From Bryobacterales bacterium KBS 96 (GTDB lineage Bacteria; Acidobacteriota; Terriglobia; Bryobacterales; Bryobacteraceae), in NCBI GenBank assembly GCA_000381625.1, contig KB906767.1:4111304-4175303 (forward strand): DNA of 64,000 nucleotides. Direction: 5' to 3'. The notes beneath the pieces are model-generated. The model made no database searches and was not told the DNA's origin. It was given only the letters and a program-made list of their open reading frames with translations. Position numbers and translations under genes: made by a program. Numbering within the stretch: the stretch's first letter is position 1; each line of letters starts with the position of its first letter. Below, one piece after another: positions 34,418-43,172 of the stretch.

Positions 34418-35377
34418 TTGGACCCGATCACAGATATCTTTAGAACGATGCACGTAACCGCTTTCGGTCTGCACAGGCTCGAAGCCACAGCCCCGTGGGG
34501 CGTAATACAGGAGAAGCAGACCAAAGAAAAAGTCACGCCATCCGACAAAAAGATTTCACCGACAGATTTGGCGCACTTCGCCATGCTTTCGCGTGGCAAC
34601 TGCTGGCTGAGTGTGGAAGGGATTCCGGAGCCGATTCCCCTCACCGGTGGCGATTGCTTTTTGGTGGCCCGGGGGACTTCGATTGTTTTGCGCGACAGCC
34701 CGCGAACACGTCCGAGGTGGACTTTCCGCGAGATTGCGGCCACGGCCAACAGCAACGTCGCTCACTATGGAGGTGGTGGCGCAACGACGACAATCGTCTG
34801 TGGGTCCTTGAGTTTCGATCGCGCCTGCCTGAAGCCGATCACTCAGTTATTGCCGAGCTTCATTCTGATTAGGGCCGATCAGGCACGCACGCTTGCTCTT
34901 CATCTCACAATGCAAGCGCTGGCGTCAGAAATGGCAGAGCAGGCGCCGGGATCGGACGTAGTCGCGACTCGGCTAGCCGAGGTTCTGTTTATCCAAGCGC
35001 TCCGAGCGCATATAGCGTCGGGACCGGAACGCAACAAAGGATGGCTTCGTGCGATTTTCGATCCTCAAATAGGCACTGCCCTGAGTGCCATTCACGACAG
35101 AGTGAATACACCCTGGACGGTCGAATCCCTGGCCGAAGCGGCGGGCATGTCTCGCTCCGCATTCGCAGCACGTTTCAAAGAGCTACTCGAACAAACACCA
35201 TTGGAATATGTAACCGAGTGGCGGATGCAGAAGGCGATGCAGTTACTACAACAGCGTGACAAGAAGCTCATAGATGTTGCTCGGTCGGTCGGTTACGAGT
35301 CCGACGCTGCGTTCAGTAAGGCGTTCAAGCGAGTTGTCGGGGCCAACCCTGGTGAATACCTCAAACGTGGTATTTGA
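34418..35377 (+). CDS. AraC-family regulator with cupin-like sensor domain
   Basis: A 319-residue regulator. Residues 1-180 are a cupin-type ligand-binding domain (AraC_binding_2/cupin_6, with HFAMLSRGNCWLSVEG and GGDCFLVARGTS). Residues about 215-315 are the double helix-turn-helix DNA-binding domain (TVESLAEAAGMSRSAFAARFKE, then DVARSVGYESDAAFSKAFKR). I chose TTG 34418 because it follows AAGGAGA at 6 bp and the next upstream frame adds unrelated residues. It is divergent from the SDR gene, which it probably activates. Confidence 0.9.
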   Translation: MDPITDIFRTMHVTAFGLHRLEATAPWGVIQEKQTKEKVTPSDKKISPTDLAHFAMLSRGNCWLSVEGIPEPIPLTGGDCFLVARGTSIVLRDSPRTRPRWTFREIAATANSNVAHYGGGGATTTIVCGSLSFDRACLKPITQLLPSFILIRADQARTLALHLTMQALASEMAEQAPGSDVVATRLAEVLFIQALRAHIASGPERNKGWLRAIFDPQIGTALSAIHDRVNTPWTVESLAEAAGMSRSAFAARFKELLEQTPLEYVTEWRMQKAMQLLQQRDKKLIDVARSVGYESDAAFSKAFKRVVGANPGEYLKRGI

Positions 35378-35497
35378 AGACCAGGGTCATGCCGGAATGG
35401 CGGAAGATTTTAGAAGCGGAGGATTCCGGCTTTCGCGGCGGGGCCTAGGTGCCATGGAAGTGTGTTCTTCCACTGAAATGCTGTAGGACAAGAACTG

Positions 35498-35660
35498 ATT
35501 CGGAAAGGGCGCCGGATCTTCTTCACCAGCTGCGAAATGTTGGTGCAGGAACTGCTGATTGCCAAGCGCGATCTCAAACTCAGCAAGCTGATCAAGCAAT
35601 ATGCCCGCTACGAAGGGACCTCGGCTACATCCGGCAAAACGCGCGAAGAAATGGAAATAC
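35498..35660 (+). pseudogene. Fragment of an IS21-type IstB ATPase gene
   Basis: The frame reads RKGRRIFFTSCEMLVQELL and then AKRDLKLSKLIKQYARYEG, the central part of IstB helper proteins. The following DLGYIR motif (Walker B region of IstB, DDLGY) appears in a different frame at 35617, and REEME in the first frame again, so there are at least two frame disruptions. Neither istA nor the terminal repeats is present. This is a decayed piece of an IS21-family element. Confidence 0.65.
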
Positions 35661-35711
35661 AATACCGCCAAGGCTGTAAAGCACTCAACAGTGTACGACG
35701 CCAATTCCTTT

Positions 35712-36821
35712 TTAAACATCGACGCCAAGATCGCTCCAGTTCACTACCCGGCGTTGGAACATCGCATCATTTCCGAGGATAGAAGTGAGCGCGGCGGTCG
35801 CGCCGATCGTTACGTCGGCCGGAGGCTGGGCGCCGGCCAGGATCGATGCATAAAAGGCGGCTATATGGGCTCCCTGCTGGTCCTCCGCTTTGGTGGACAA
35901 AACCGTGGGTTGTTCTCCTGAGAGCGGATAAGCGGTCGCCTCAGGGGCTAACAGGTCTACGGCGCCCTTTGTTCCAAAAACGTGTATGTATTGTCCAGGA
36001 TTCGACAATCCCCGGGGATGAAAAACATTTTGGCTGAATGAAAGCTTCAGGCTTTTAGGGTAGTCATAGCTCAGAGTTCCGCAATCGAAGATCGTGCGCC
36101 CAGGTGGATCGTTTTTATATCGCAGAGTCGCTCCAAAGCCGGCTGCGCCGGTCGGATGACTTCCCATCACCCAGTTGCAGAGATCGAGATTGTGAACAGA
36201 CTGTTCCAGAAGGTAACCGCCTGATTTAGAAACGTCGAAATACCAGTCACTGGACGACCCGTCGTGAGCGATATCCGCCGACGCATGCCTTTGCGCGTCG
36301 ATCGTCATCACGTCGCCGATTACTCCCTCGTGAATTTTCCGTATGGCCGTCTGTAGACTCTTCAACGACCGCAATTGCTGGCCAGGCACAAAGATGCGAT
36401 CCGAAGCCTTCGCAGCGGCGATGAGTTGGCTTACCTGATCCGCTGTCACGCCTATGGGTTTCTCACAATAAACGTGCTTACCGGCCTTGAGCGCGGCAAT
36501 TGCCATTTCGCTGTGAAGATAGGGCGGCGTGGCGATAAACACGGCCTGTACATCCTTCTGCTCCAAAACCTTCTGCCAATCAACATACGTCCGAGGATTG
36601 TCTCTCGAAGCAGTGGAAGCCGCTCTGTCCAACCGGTCGCGTTTGATATCGCAAACCGCCACGACTTTGGCGTTTGATTGCTCCAGTATCGTTTTCAACA
36701 GATACGATCCTCGATTACCGACGCCAATCGAAGCCGTACCCACACGCGGCGCAGATTGGGCAGAAAGGGCAATCGGGTATAAAGCTGAACTCAGTAAAAA
36801 CTCTCTTCGCTTTACATCCAT
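35712..36821 (-). CDS. Tat-exported Gfo/Idh/MocA-family oxidoreductase (second copy)
   Basis: A 369-residue member of the family. It has a Tat-type start (VKRREFLLSSALYPIALS), a Rossmann motif GTASIGVGNRGSYLL, and the site motif YCEKPIGVTADQ. The C-terminal domain has SGGYLLEQSVHNLDLCNWV, whose Gln/Glu and His correspond to the second catalytic region. It differs strongly from the copy at 27.3-28.5 kb, so it is not a recent duplicate. An 8-bp tandem repeat array lies upstream. No operon partner is evident: the upstream membrane-protein gene is separated by 131 bp containing a hairpin. The substrate is probably a sugar or glycoside. Confidence 0.86.
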   Translation of the reverse strand: MDVKRREFLLSSALYPIALSAQSAPRVGTASIGVGNRGSYLLKTILEQSNAKVVAVCDIKRDRLDRAASTASRDNPRTYVDWQKVLEQKDVQAVFIATPPYLHSEMAIAALKAGKHVYCEKPIGVTADQVSQLIAAAKASDRIFVPGQQLRSLKSLQTAIRKIHEGVIGDVMTIDAQRHASADIAHDGSSSDWYFDVSKSGGYLLEQSVHNLDLCNWVMGSHPTGAAGFGATLRYKNDPPGRTIFDCGTLSYDYPKSLKLSFSQNVFHPRGLSNPGQYIHVFGTKGAVDLLAPEATAYPLSGEQPTVLSTKAEDQQGAHIAAFYASILAGAQPPADVTIGATAALTSILGNDAMFQRRVVNWSDLGVDV

Positions 36822-36850
36822 AGGACGGCTAGTTTATCATCACCACTGCA

Positions 36851-36905
36851 TAATCAGGGGATCAGGTAGTCAGGGGATTAAGGATCAGGTGGTCAAGTAA
36901 TCAGG
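36851..36905. repeat. Degenerate 8-bp tandem repeat
   Basis: Seven successive units near TAATCAGG: TAATCAGG, GGATCAGG, TAGTCAGG, GGATTAAG, GATCAGG (one base short), TGGTCAAG, TAATCAGG. It lies between the oxidoreductase start (36821) and the 3' end of the membrane-protein gene. Confidence 0.75.
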
Positions 36906-36931
36906 GGCACGCCCGTCGCTTGATTACTCGA
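36893..36931. terminator. Hairpin next to the tandem repeat
   Basis: TCAAGTAATCA (36893-36903) pairs with TGATTACTCGA (36921-36931) with one mismatch and a 17-base loop. It lies just past the stop of the membrane-protein gene read on the minus strand. It may act as terminator or attenuator before the oxidoreductase gene; there is no clear T-run. Confidence 0.35.
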
Positions 36932-36952
36932 TTATCTGCCCCGCCCGACTAC

Positions 36953-38101
36953 TCAGATCTTCAGAAATATCTTACGGCGATAAAGCCATAAGCAGACATA
37001 CCACATGACGCACAGCACCAGTATGTTCTGAGGAATCGCACCGAAACCGCCCATGAACGAGAAGTCTCCTGTAAAGACCTTGAGGCCGCCGTTTAACCAG
37101 CCGCGGAGCACTTGAGAAAACGAGTAAATGAAGATTGAGTTCATCCCGACGACAACCATTGGGAACGCCCATCGCTTGATCTGTCTCATTTCGATGAGCC
37201 AGTAGAAGACCATCAGCATCAGGACCACCCATCCGGCGCTGAAAAAGGTGAACGAAACGGTCCACAACCGCTTAACCATGGGATTGAAGGGCTCAAGCGC
37301 CAATCCCAGCGCAAATCCGGCCACTGCGGCAATCGCCAGAATTTTCAGCTTTGACCATTGGGGAATGGCGCTCTGCAACAACATGCCGGCCCAATAGCCG
37401 AACAGAATCGTAGCTGCATTGCCAATGAAATTGATGGTGGTGTAATAACCGGGATAGTTATAACCGAGTATCTTTAAATCGATTACGGCGCCAATGTTGC
37501 CAACCTTTGAGAATGCACCCTGGGGTCCGGGAAAGAAGGCAAACAGCGCCCAATAGCCGGCCAGCATGATGAATGCGCAAACCACCTGATAGGAAAAACG
37601 GAAACGTGTGATTAGAAAGCACAGCGTGTAACCGAAACCTATCTGACACAGCACGTTAATGAACTGCAATTGAGGATGAGATCGGTCCGAGTCAAAATTA
37701 GAAAGAACGTTGCTTAGAACGATGAGCATGAATGATCGCCAGGCGACATGCTTGAAGAGTTGAGAAGACGTAGCGCCCTTCGAGATCCTGCGGGCAAACG
37801 CGAAGGGCATGGCGATGCCGACCATGAACGTGAAAGCCGGTTGGATAAGGTCCCACAGCGTAACCCCCGTCCATTCAGAATGGTCCACTTGCGTTGTAAG
37901 CCAACTCAATTGCGGGTACGACTGGAGTATCGACGTGCGAGCTTCAATCAGCCCAAATGCGTGAGACACCAACAACAGCATGATGAACCCGCGGTAAGCA
38001 TCCAGGCTAACCAGCCGCCCGCCGGTGCTCTGACCCGGCGTGTGTTGTTGCGGCGCCGGAGCTTCAACCACTTTTTCAGAAACAGCAATTTCAGTAGCCA
38101 T
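36953..38101 (-). CDS. DUF5009/COG4299-type polytopic membrane protein
   Basis: A 382-residue inner-membrane protein with about ten hydrophobic segments from residue 32 on. The signature RLVSLDAYRGFIMLLLVSHAFG near the N-terminus, followed by WTGVTLWDLIQPAFTFMVG, defines the family that includes heparan-alpha-glucosaminide N-acetyltransferase-like proteins. These are thought to transfer acyl groups across the membrane to amino sugars, but bacterial members are not well characterised. A charged cytosolic leader of about 28 residues precedes the first helix. It shares orientation with the downstream oxidoreductase. An acyl or sugar link is plausible but inferred. Confidence 0.82.
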   Translation of the reverse strand: MATEIAVSEKVVEAPAPQQHTPGQSTGGRLVSLDAYRGFIMLLLVSHAFGLIEARTSILQSYPQLSWLTTQVDHSEWTGVTLWDLIQPAFTFMVGIAMPFAFARRISKGATSSQLFKHVAWRSFMLIVLSNVLSNFDSDRSHPQLQFINVLCQIGFGYTLCFLITRFRFSYQVVCAFIMLAGYWALFAFFPGPQGAFSKVGNIGAVIDLKILGYNYPGYYTTINFIGNAATILFGYWAGMLLQSAIPQWSKLKILAIAAVAGFALGLALEPFNPMVKRLWTVSFTFFSAGWVVLMLMVFYWLIEMRQIKRWAFPMVVVGMNSIFIYSFSQVLRGWLNGGLKVFTGDFSFMGGFGAIPQNILVLCVMWYVCLWLYRRKIFLKI

Positions 38102-38269
38102 CGTTCAACTTCCCATTTCCAAGTAGTCGATTTTGTTCGATCCGATGCCGTACATTATCAGATCAATTTTAAGGCGAGCTGGATCTCTCGAGCGGGCCAC
38201 GCAGTACGGATTCGCCCGAAGGTTGAGGAATTCACATTATTGTCAGGATCGTACGCCACCTGATACGTT

Positions 38270-38909
38270 GGCAACTTTCGGACAAATTGCCCGTGGCTAC
38301 CTCGCCACCGTTAAACCGGGATGGGGTGCGCACACGATTAGAACGTCCAAAGGCCTGATTGAATACGCGCTGATCGGCGGGAAGCTGGGTACGCGGCCCG
38401 TCGGGGAACTCAACGAGATCGAGTTACAGCAATTTCTAAATGCCCATGTACCGTCGGGTGCAAGTCGATCCAAGCTGTCGAACTGCTCCTTTATCTCCGG
38501 AACATTCTCGATCACGCCGTCGTGAAAAAGATTATCGCGAGCAATCCGGCCCGGAACCCAGGCTATCGGCTGAAGGCTAAATCGCGGAAGACCGTCTCTC
38601 AGCGATATCTCAACATTGAGGAGTGTTAACGCTTAGTGTTCGCGCATGCGTAGGCTTGTTCATCAGGCGAACACGAATGGGAATGGAGCTCGAGACAACC
38701 GACTTGAATTTTCAAGTTCTACGGCGTACCTGCGGCAGCTCCTCGGTGCCAAAGCGAAAGATCCGAGAGATACGCAAGCGTACCTGCGGCACGCGGACCC
38801 GTCCGTGACCCTCCGGCATTACCAAAAATCCATTCCGAGTAGCGTCCGTGCCGCTGCTGACGCACTTGAAACCGAACTGATCGGGCCGAAGAAACACCGA
38901 ACCAATTGA
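38270..38909 (+). pseudogene. Frameshifted tyrosine-recombinase (integrase) gene
   Basis: Three pieces of one integrase can be seen in order. From about 38270 comes the SAM-like core-binding domain (TFGQIARGYLATVK, LNEIELQQFLNAH). Near 38460 the frame changes, continuing as AVELLLYLRNILDHAVVKK, SNPARNPGYRLKAKS and RYLNIEEC. The final part (QAYLRHADPSVTLRHYQK, with the box-II His and catalytic Tyr) is in another frame ending at 38909. Much of the catalytic core between is missing. The stop lies 53 bp from the tRNA-Thr 3' end, and the gene faces the tRNA, as expected for an element integrated there. Confidence 0.8.
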
Positions 38910-38962
38910 ACAGGTTCTGAACAGCTTGCCGTCCGAGGAGAGAAGCTAAATTTATGAAATCA

Positions 38963-39038
38963 TGGAGCCACCCGCCGGGATCGAACCGGCGACCTGCTGA
39001 TTACGAATCAGCCGCTCTACCATCTGAGCTAGGGTGGC
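38963..39038 (-). tRNA. tRNA-Thr (anticodon CGT)
   Basis: A full cloverleaf on the minus strand: acceptor GCCACCC/GGGTGGC, D-arm GCTC/GAGC, anticodon stem GCTGA/TCAGC with loop TTCGTAA (anticodon CGT), T-arm GCCGG/CCGGC, discriminator T and encoded CCA. 76 nt. It reads ACG codons. Its 3' end borders the integrase remnant. Confidence 0.97.
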
Positions 39039-39090
39039 TTGCAAACCCTGATTGTACCCGATCAAGCGCTTGGGCCTAACGATGTTACGC

Positions 39091-40722
39091 CTATCGAACT
39101 GCTTGCGGAGCCTCATACTCGGCGTAAGGGCCGGCAAAGTCTACGATGGCCGTTCCCGATTTGCCGCCGCTCGCCCCCTCGGCGCCGAAATGCCATATAC
39201 GAGTCGCCACTTCGTCAATCAGATCCTCGTCATGGGTCACCAGCAGCACAGTCCCTTCGAACTTTTGCAGCGCCACATTCAACGCGTTAATCGCCTCGAG
39301 ATCCAGGTGATTTGTCGGCTCATCGAGCACCAGCACGTTCGGCTTCTGCAGCATCAGCTTGCAGAACATCAGCCGCGCCGCTTCGCCCCCTGATAGAGCT
39401 TCCGTGGGCTTCAGCCCTTCTTCTCCGCGAAACAGCATCTGACCAAGTAATCCGCGAATCTCTTCCCGCGATGCCTGCGGATCGTGCGAGTGCAGCCACT
39501 CTTCCACAGTCGTCCCATCCGGAATGCTGCCACGATGATCCTGTGCGAAGTAGCCGACCTGAACTTCATGTCCCCACTCCACGTCGCCTGAATCGAGGCC
39601 GACATCGGGGTCGGTTACGCCAGGCGCATTTGCCAGCAAAGCCTTCAGGAGCGTGGTCTTCCCCGCTCCGTTTCTGCCCATTAGGGCAATCTTTTCGCCG
39701 CGTGGCGCCGCTGCTGAAAACCCGTTGATGACCTTGAGCCCGTCATAGCCCTTCACGACATTTTTACATTCCAGAGCGTGCCGCCCCGATGGGCGCTTCT
39801 GCTCAAACCGGATGTACGGGCGCTGGATGTTCGAACGCGCCAGTTCCTGTGTTTGCAGCCGCTCCACTTCCTTCTTGCGGGAGGTCACCTGGCTTGCGCG
39901 GGTGCCGGCGGAAAACCGCGCAATAAATTCGTTGAGCTGCGAAATCTTCTTTTCGCGCTGCGCATTTTCTGCTTCAATCCGCGAACGGATCTGCGTCTTT
40001 TGCAGCACCATGTCGTCGTATCCGCCCGGATACGCAATGATCGTTTGGTAATCGATATCCGCAATGTGCGTGCAAACGCCGTTCAGGAAATGCCGGTCGT
40101 GCGAAATCACGATCAGAACACCTTCGTACCTCGTCAAAAATTCCCGCAGCCAGTGAATCGATTCCAGATCGAGGTAGTTCGTAGGCTCGTCCAGCAGGAG
40201 GACTTGGGGATTTCCGAACAAAGCTTGCGCCAGCAGAACGCGCACCTTCTGTCCGCCTTGCAATTCGCCCATCGTTCGGTTGTGTAGCGGCTCCGGAATA
40301 TCCAAGCCGTCGAGCAGAACCGCGGCATCGCTTTCCGCCGTATAACCGTCTTCTTCCGCGACAATTCCTTCCAGTTCGCCCAACCGCATCCCGTCGTTGT
40401 CGGTGAGATCCGTTTTGGAGTACAACTGTTCGCGCTCTTCGAGCGCTTTCCAAAGCGGCTGGTTCCCCATCACCACCGTATCGATCACGCGGAATTGATC
40501 GAATTGATACTGATCCTGCCGGAGTACGCCGACCTTTTTGGGGCGGACCACAGTGCCTTTTTGCGGTTCCAGTTCCCCCGAAAGTAGCTTCATGAAAGTC
40601 GATTTGCCTGCCCCATTCGGGCCGGTCAAACCGTAGCGGCGCCCTGTTTGAAACGTCGTGCTGACATCTTCAAACAAAACTTTCCCGCCGTAGCGCATTG
40701 TGACATTGCTGGTTGAAATCAT
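39091..40722 (-). CDS. ybiT: ABC-F family ATPase, YbiT type
   Basis: A 543-residue soluble protein with two ABC ATPase domains and no membrane part. First domain: Walker A GPNGAGKST, signature LQGGQKVRVLLAQAL, Walker B LLLDEPTNYLDLES. Second domain: GRNGAGKTT, LSGGEAARLMFCKLM and VLVLDEPTNHLDLEA. The linker holds the helical interdomain stretch ending in ARSNIQRPYIRFEQKRPS. Order and length closely follow E. coli YbiT. ABC-F proteins bind the ribosomal E site and help with stalled or difficult peptides, and some confer antibiotic resistance. ATG 40722 matches the YbiT start; the 14 extra residues from an upstream start are unlikely. Probably housekeeping. Confidence 0.92.
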   Translation of the reverse strand: MISTSNVTMRYGGKVLFEDVSTTFQTGRRYGLTGPNGAGKSTFMKLLSGELEPQKGTVVRPKKVGVLRQDQYQFDQFRVIDTVVMGNQPLWKALEEREQLYSKTDLTDNDGMRLGELEGIVAEEDGYTAESDAAVLLDGLDIPEPLHNRTMGELQGGQKVRVLLAQALFGNPQVLLLDEPTNYLDLESIHWLREFLTRYEGVLIVISHDRHFLNGVCTHIADIDYQTIIAYPGGYDDMVLQKTQIRSRIEAENAQREKKISQLNEFIARFSAGTRASQVTSRKKEVERLQTQELARSNIQRPYIRFEQKRPSGRHALECKNVVKGYDGLKVINGFSAAAPRGEKIALMGRNGAGKTTLLKALLANAPGVTDPDVGLDSGDVEWGHEVQVGYFAQDHRGSIPDGTTVEEWLHSHDPQASREEIRGLLGQMLFRGEEGLKPTEALSGGEAARLMFCKLMLQKPNVLVLDEPTNHLDLEAINALNVALQKFEGTVLLVTHDEDLIDEVATRIWHFGAEGASGGKSGTAIVDFAGPYAEYEAPQAVR

Positions 40723-40938
40723 CGTGGGTGAACCTTTGAACCGAGGAACCGGAACTCCGCACAACTCGTTAGAAGAGAACTAGGCTAGCGGAAATCGTAC
40801 GAGTAAAACCCGGCTGGAGAGCCGGTTCCACGAGCGAACACTGTGGACTGGCAAGCGCCGAAAGCTCTCCTGCGGAAACTTACCTCCATTTTAGCAGCCT
40901 GGACTGCCTCGTAGCGAGTCTGCCTATCGCGCCTCTCC

Positions 40939-41922
40939 TCACCTATTCGCCACATACAAGCCCATTGCCCGCTTGGCATTCCTGATCGTGTTCTCCGCGA
41001 TCGGCAGAACACGCCGTTGCCCTTCGAGCAGCACCGAATCTATGTAACCGCGATCGGCAGTGATTTCACGGTATTTCCGCTGGATCGGCTCTAGCCGGGA
41101 GACAACCGCTTCGGCCACCAATTTCTTAAAATCGCCGTATCTCATGCCTGCGACCGAATTCTTCGTTATGAATGGATCGCAGGCGTGTGCAATGGTGAAC
41201 AGATTTGCAACCCCCGGGCCCATATTTTCGGGATCGACGGCGGGCTGAGAGTCCGTTGTGGCACGCGCGATCTTCTTACGGACAATGCTTGGCTCATCGA
41301 GCAGCGCGATAGCGTGATTTGTTCCCGATACCGATTTGCTCATTTTCGTGGTGGGGTCGTCCAGGCCCATAATGCGCGCGCCGACGGCCGGCAGACGCGT
41401 TTCCGGCATGACGAATGTGTCGCCGTACATCGAGTTGAACCGCTGCGCGATGTCGCGAGCGAGTTCCAGATGCTGGCTCTGATCCTCGCCAACGGGAACG
41501 ATCTTCGCCTGATATACCAGAATATCGGCGGCCATCAGAACGGGATATTGCAGCAGCCCGGCGCCCACGGTCTCCTGCTTCTCCGCTTTCGCCTTGTATT
41601 GCGTCATCCTGTTCAGCCAGCCAAGCGGAGTGACACAGGTGAGCATCCATGCGAGTTCAGCGTGGCCGGAAACGCTCGATTGCACCACGATCGACGACTC
41701 TTGCGGGTCGATTCCCGCTGCAATAAACAGCGCCGCGGTTTCGCGGATCTTTTCCGCAAGCTCTTTCGGATCTTGATACACCGTGATCGCGTGCAAATCG
41801 ACGATGCAGAAGATGCTCTCGTAATTGCTCTGGATTTCCGCCCAGTTCTTCAGAGCCCCCAGATAGTTGCCTAAGTGAAGCTGACCGCTGGGTTGAACGC
41901 CAGAGAGAACACGTGCCTTCAT
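40939..41922 (-). CDS. trpS: Tryptophanyl-tRNA synthetase
   Basis: A 327-residue class Ic aminoacyl-tRNA synthetase that charges tRNA-Trp. The ATP-site HIGH-like motif is HLGN (residues 16-19, in QPSGQLHLGNYLGAL) and the KMSKS loop is present (TTKMSKSVSG). Other family stretches are AGIDPQESSIVVQSSV, ILVYQAKIVPVGEDQSQHLEL and RYGDFKKLVAEAV. Length is as in other bacteria. ATG 41922 gives the conserved N-terminus; no Shine-Dalgarno sequence is obvious, so the transcript may be nearly leaderless. It is divergent from the rRNA methyltransferase gene with 29 bp between starts. Confidence 0.96.
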   Translation of the reverse strand: MKARVLSGVQPSGQLHLGNYLGALKNWAEIQSNYESIFCIVDLHAITVYQDPKELAEKIRETAALFIAAGIDPQESSIVVQSSVSGHAELAWMLTCVTPLGWLNRMTQYKAKAEKQETVGAGLLQYPVLMAADILVYQAKIVPVGEDQSQHLELARDIAQRFNSMYGDTFVMPETRLPAVGARIMGLDDPTTKMSKSVSGTNHAIALLDEPSIVRKKIARATTDSQPAVDPENMGPGVANLFTIAHACDPFITKNSVAGMRYGDFKKLVAEAVVSRLEPIQRKYREITADRGYIDSVLLEGQRRVLPIAENTIRNAKRAMGLYVANR

Positions 41923-41951
41923 GATGGTAGGAGAAACTCTTATCGTAAGGG

Positions 41952-43172
41952 ATGAAACCTCTCGAAACAAAAAATCGGAAGACAACGGTCGACGTGGAGA
42001 AGTGGGTTTATGGCGGCGACGCGCTATCGCGCATCGACGGCCAGGTCCTGCTGACGCCGTTCGCGTTGCCCGGCGAGCGCATCGAAGTCGAGCCGGAAGG
42101 CGCCAAGGGAAACTTGCTGCGTGCTCGCTCAATGCAGGTGATCGAGCCATCTCCACGGCGCGTTGAGCCGCAATGCGAGTACTTCGGCCGCTGCGGCGGT
42201 TGCCAATATCAACACGCCGACTACGCCTATCAGATCGGGCAAAAAGTGGCGATTCTGCGCGAAACCCTGCGCCGGCTTGGCGGCATTGCGTTCGAGGATG
42301 AAATCCCTACCATCGCCGGCGACCCCTGGCGCTATCGCAATCGCATTCAGCTTCATTTCGATCGGGGCCGTGTTGGTTTCCGGCTCCACAACTCTCACGA
42401 CCTTTGCCCGATTACGCACTGCCCTATTTCATCGCCCAAGCTGAATGACGCAATTGCAGTTCTGGCTGGCGCCGTGAAACGGCCGGGATGGCCGCGCTTT
42501 CTACGGTCGTTGGAGTTGTTTACTAACGAGAAGGAAATACAGCTAAACGTTATCGAGGCTGACCGTCCTGTTGCCGCCCGCTTTTTCACCTGGTGCGCCG
42601 AGCTTATTCCGGGGACCGTGCCGGGAGCCCTCGAATACCAAAGCGCCGGGCATACCCTCCGCATCAGCCGCGGCGCTTTTTTTCAGGTGAACCGGTTTCT
42701 GATCGATGCCCTCGCCGCGGAGGTTCTCGGTAACCGGGAAGGCGGGTCTGTCGTTGACCTCTATGCAGGCGTGGGATTATTTTCATTGCCGCTTGCAACG
42801 CGTTTTGCTCGGGTCGACGCGGTAGAACGCGGGCTTTCCGCCTATCGCGATCTCGAAACCAACGTAGCCGTCGTCGCAGAGCGAGTGTTTCCGGCGCGCG
42901 CCTCGACCGAAGACTACTTGCGTACTTTGGCAGCGCCGCCAGATGCCATTGTTGCCGATCCGCCTCGCGCGGGATTGGGCCCCGAAGTCACCGCCGAACT
43001 GCTACGCATTGGTGCGCCCCAATTGACAATTGTGAGCTGCGATCCAGCTACACTCGCTCGCGATCTGAAAGTGCTCACGTCTCTTTACAAGATCGAACGC
43101 CTGGCGCTGGTCGATTTATTCCCGCAAACGTTTCACTTCGAGACCGTCGCTCATCTGGCGGTGAATCGCTGA
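41952..43172 (+). CDS. RlmD/RumA-type 23S rRNA (uracil-5-)-methyltransferase
   Basis: A 406-residue SAM-dependent RNA methyltransferase. An N-terminal TRAM-like domain (about 10-60) is followed by an Fe-S cluster motif (CEYFGRCGGCQYQ at about 74-86, and a later Cys in ITHCPIS). The C-terminal part has SAM motif I VVDLYAGVGLFSLPLA and motif IV ADPPRAGL. The catalytic Cys is in VSCDPATLARD and the general base probably in FHFETVAHL. By family it makes m5U in 23S rRNA (RlmC/RlmD class); the exact position cannot be told. The ATG follows TAAGGG. Its 3' end overlaps the convergent VWA gene by 22 bp. Confidence 0.9.
   Translation: MKPLETKNRKTTVDVEKWVYGGDALSRIDGQVLLTPFALPGERIEVEPEGAKGNLLRARSMQVIEPSPRRVEPQCEYFGRCGGCQYQHADYAYQIGQKVAILRETLRRLGGIAFEDEIPTIAGDPWRYRNRIQLHFDRGRVGFRLHNSHDLCPITHCPISSPKLNDAIAVLAGAVKRPGWPRFLRSLELFTNEKEIQLNVIEADRPVAARFFTWCAELIPGTVPGALEYQSAGHTLRISRGAFFQVNRFLIDALAAEVLGNREGGSVVDLYAGVGLFSLPLATRFARVDAVERGLSAYRDLETNVAVVAERVFPARASTEDYLRTLAAPPDAIVADPPRAGLGPEVTAELLRIGAPQLTIVSCDPATLARDLKVLTSLYKIERLALVDLFPQTFHFETVAHLAVNR

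Noticed and set aside
36851-36905. CRISPR-like array
   Set aside because: Units are only 8 bp and adjacent without spacers; no cas genes in the window.
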